This document shows positions 6,680 to 6,886 of a DNA stretch of 6,886 bases, piece after piece. Both the position numbers and the translations under genes were made by a program. The notes beneath the pieces were generated by a model, which saw nothing but the letters and a program-made list of their open reading frames with translations, ran no database searches and was not told where the DNA came from. Position 1 is the stretch's first letter. Every line of letters starts with the position of its first letter. Source of the stretch: an uncultured Eubacterium sp. (GTDB lineage: Bacteria > Bacillota_A > Clostridia > Lachnospirales > Lachnospiraceae); the NCBI GenBank assembly GCA_947653505.1, contig CANTHI010000205.1, forward strand, positions 1 to 6,886, written 5' to 3'.

Positions 6680-6811
6680 CATCTGTAATTGTGGGTAAGT
6701 GGCAAAATTTTTCTGTTCCGGTATAGATTGCCGCAGGGCGGATACAATCATAGTAACCAGTTCCTGTAACCATAGACCTGGCTGCTGCATATACTGCTAT
6801 TAACGAAATGC

Positions 6812-6817
6812 AGGAGA
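6812..6817 (+). promoter_or_regulatory. Ribosome binding site of the right-edge gene
   Basis: AGGAGA precedes GTG 6825. The ATG at 6821 is closer but hits a stop after four codons, so the GTG is the usable start. Confidence 0.6.
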
Positions 6818-6824
6818 CAGATGC

Positions 6825-6886
6825 GTGGATTATAAGCAGGAACAGTTTATGCGTATGCAGCAGTACCAATACGCGCCGCAGATGCC
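6825..6886 (+). CDS. 5' end of a gene truncated by the window edge, function unknown
   Basis: From GTG 6825 the frame stays open to the window end and encodes about 20 residues, MDYKQEQFMRMQQYQYAPQM. The peptide is hydrophilic and rich in glutamine, methionine and tyrosine, with no signal peptide or membrane segment so far. A good ribosome binding site at a proper distance and a strong upstream promoter support it as real. I do not recognise the family; a Q-rich start of this kind is often a disordered N-terminal tail before a folded domain. An alternative start at ATG 6849 (MRMQQYQ) is in frame but lacks its own ribosome binding site. Confidence 0.6.
   Translation, partial: MDYKQEQFMRMQQYQYAPQM

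Larger units (their letters stand above)
6482..6824. other. Divergent intergenic region of 343 bp
   Basis: No convincing complete gene lies here. Going left to right it contains the ribosome binding site and AT-rich candidate promoter of the LTA-synthase-like gene, a short inverted repeat, a strong + strand promoter (6651-6679) and a roughly 140-nt leader for the truncated gene starting at 6825. The leader has a weak stem (6699-6705 with 6728-6734, one G-U pair, 22-nt loop) and a 7-bp direct repeat GTAACCA (6753 and 6766). An open - strand frame at 6600-6869 starts with TTG, lacks a ribosome binding site and overlaps the better supported + strand signals, so it is not called. Confidence 0.7.

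Noticed and set aside
6680..6823. CATCTGT (6680-6686) complementary to ACAGATG (6817-6823) near the right-edge start codon
   Set aside because: The left arm lies mostly upstream of the predicted transcription start, so it would not be present in the RNA; a 7-bp match over this distance is expected by chance.
6600..6869. 89-aa open frame on the - strand
   Set aside because: It begins with TTG without a ribosome binding site, has no family resemblance, and overlaps a strong + strand promoter and the better supported GTG-started gene.
1..6886. Mobile elements, CRISPR arrays, tRNA/rRNA genes, toxin-antitoxin or defence genes
   Set aside because: No transposase or integrase motifs, spaced direct repeats, RNA gene signatures or small paired genes were seen on either strand.

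Overview
The window looks like ordinary chromosomal DNA of a Clostridia-type Firmicute, most likely a Lachnospiraceae-like gut anaerobe. This rests on moderate GC, strong purine-rich ribosome binding sites, canonical sigma-A promoters with 17-nt spacers, a class III (Firmicute-type) fructose-1,6-bisphosphatase, an LtaS-like lipoteichoic acid synthase and an aldo/keto reductase fused to a ferredoxin module. The genus is an inference; no marker gene is present.

Layout: (1) Positions 1-39 may be the last codons of a + strand gene, followed by a long hairpin (119-158). (2) On the - strand, 180-1319 encodes an aldo/keto reductase with two C-terminal [4Fe-4S] motifs. (3) A 200-bp divergent region (1320-1519) carries back-to-back promoters. 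(4) On the + strand, a 240-aa PPP-type metallophosphoesterase (1520-2242) is followed by class III fructose-1,6-bisphosphatase, fbp (2363-4255). Each has its own promoter, and no terminator is visible between them. (5) A near-perfect bidirectional terminator (4301-4335) separates fbp from the convergent - strand gene. (6) On the - strand, 4352-6481 encodes a 709-aa membrane-anchored LTA synthase/sulfatase-family enzyme with an extra C-terminal beta-rich, TIG-like segment. (7) A 343-bp divergent intergenic region (6482-6824) holds promoters for both directions. It ends at the start of a + strand gene, probably beginning with GTG at 6825, which is cut off by the window edge.

Functionally this is a metabolic and envelope neighbourhood: fbp supplies fructose-6-phosphate in gluconeogenesis, the LTA-synthase-like protein would build or modify a glycerol-phosphate polymer outside the membrane, and the aldo/keto reductase is a probable redox enzyme linked to iron-sulfur electron transfer. 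The two tandem + strand phosphoesterases share one superfamily fold but differ greatly in size and probable substrate. I see no mobile element, CRISPR array, tRNA, rRNA or defence locus, and no evidence for a wholly new system. The points most worth following are the C-terminal appendage and substituted substrate-site residue in the LTA-synthase-like protein, the tandem phosphoesterases, and the roughly 140-nt leader of the truncated gene at the right edge.
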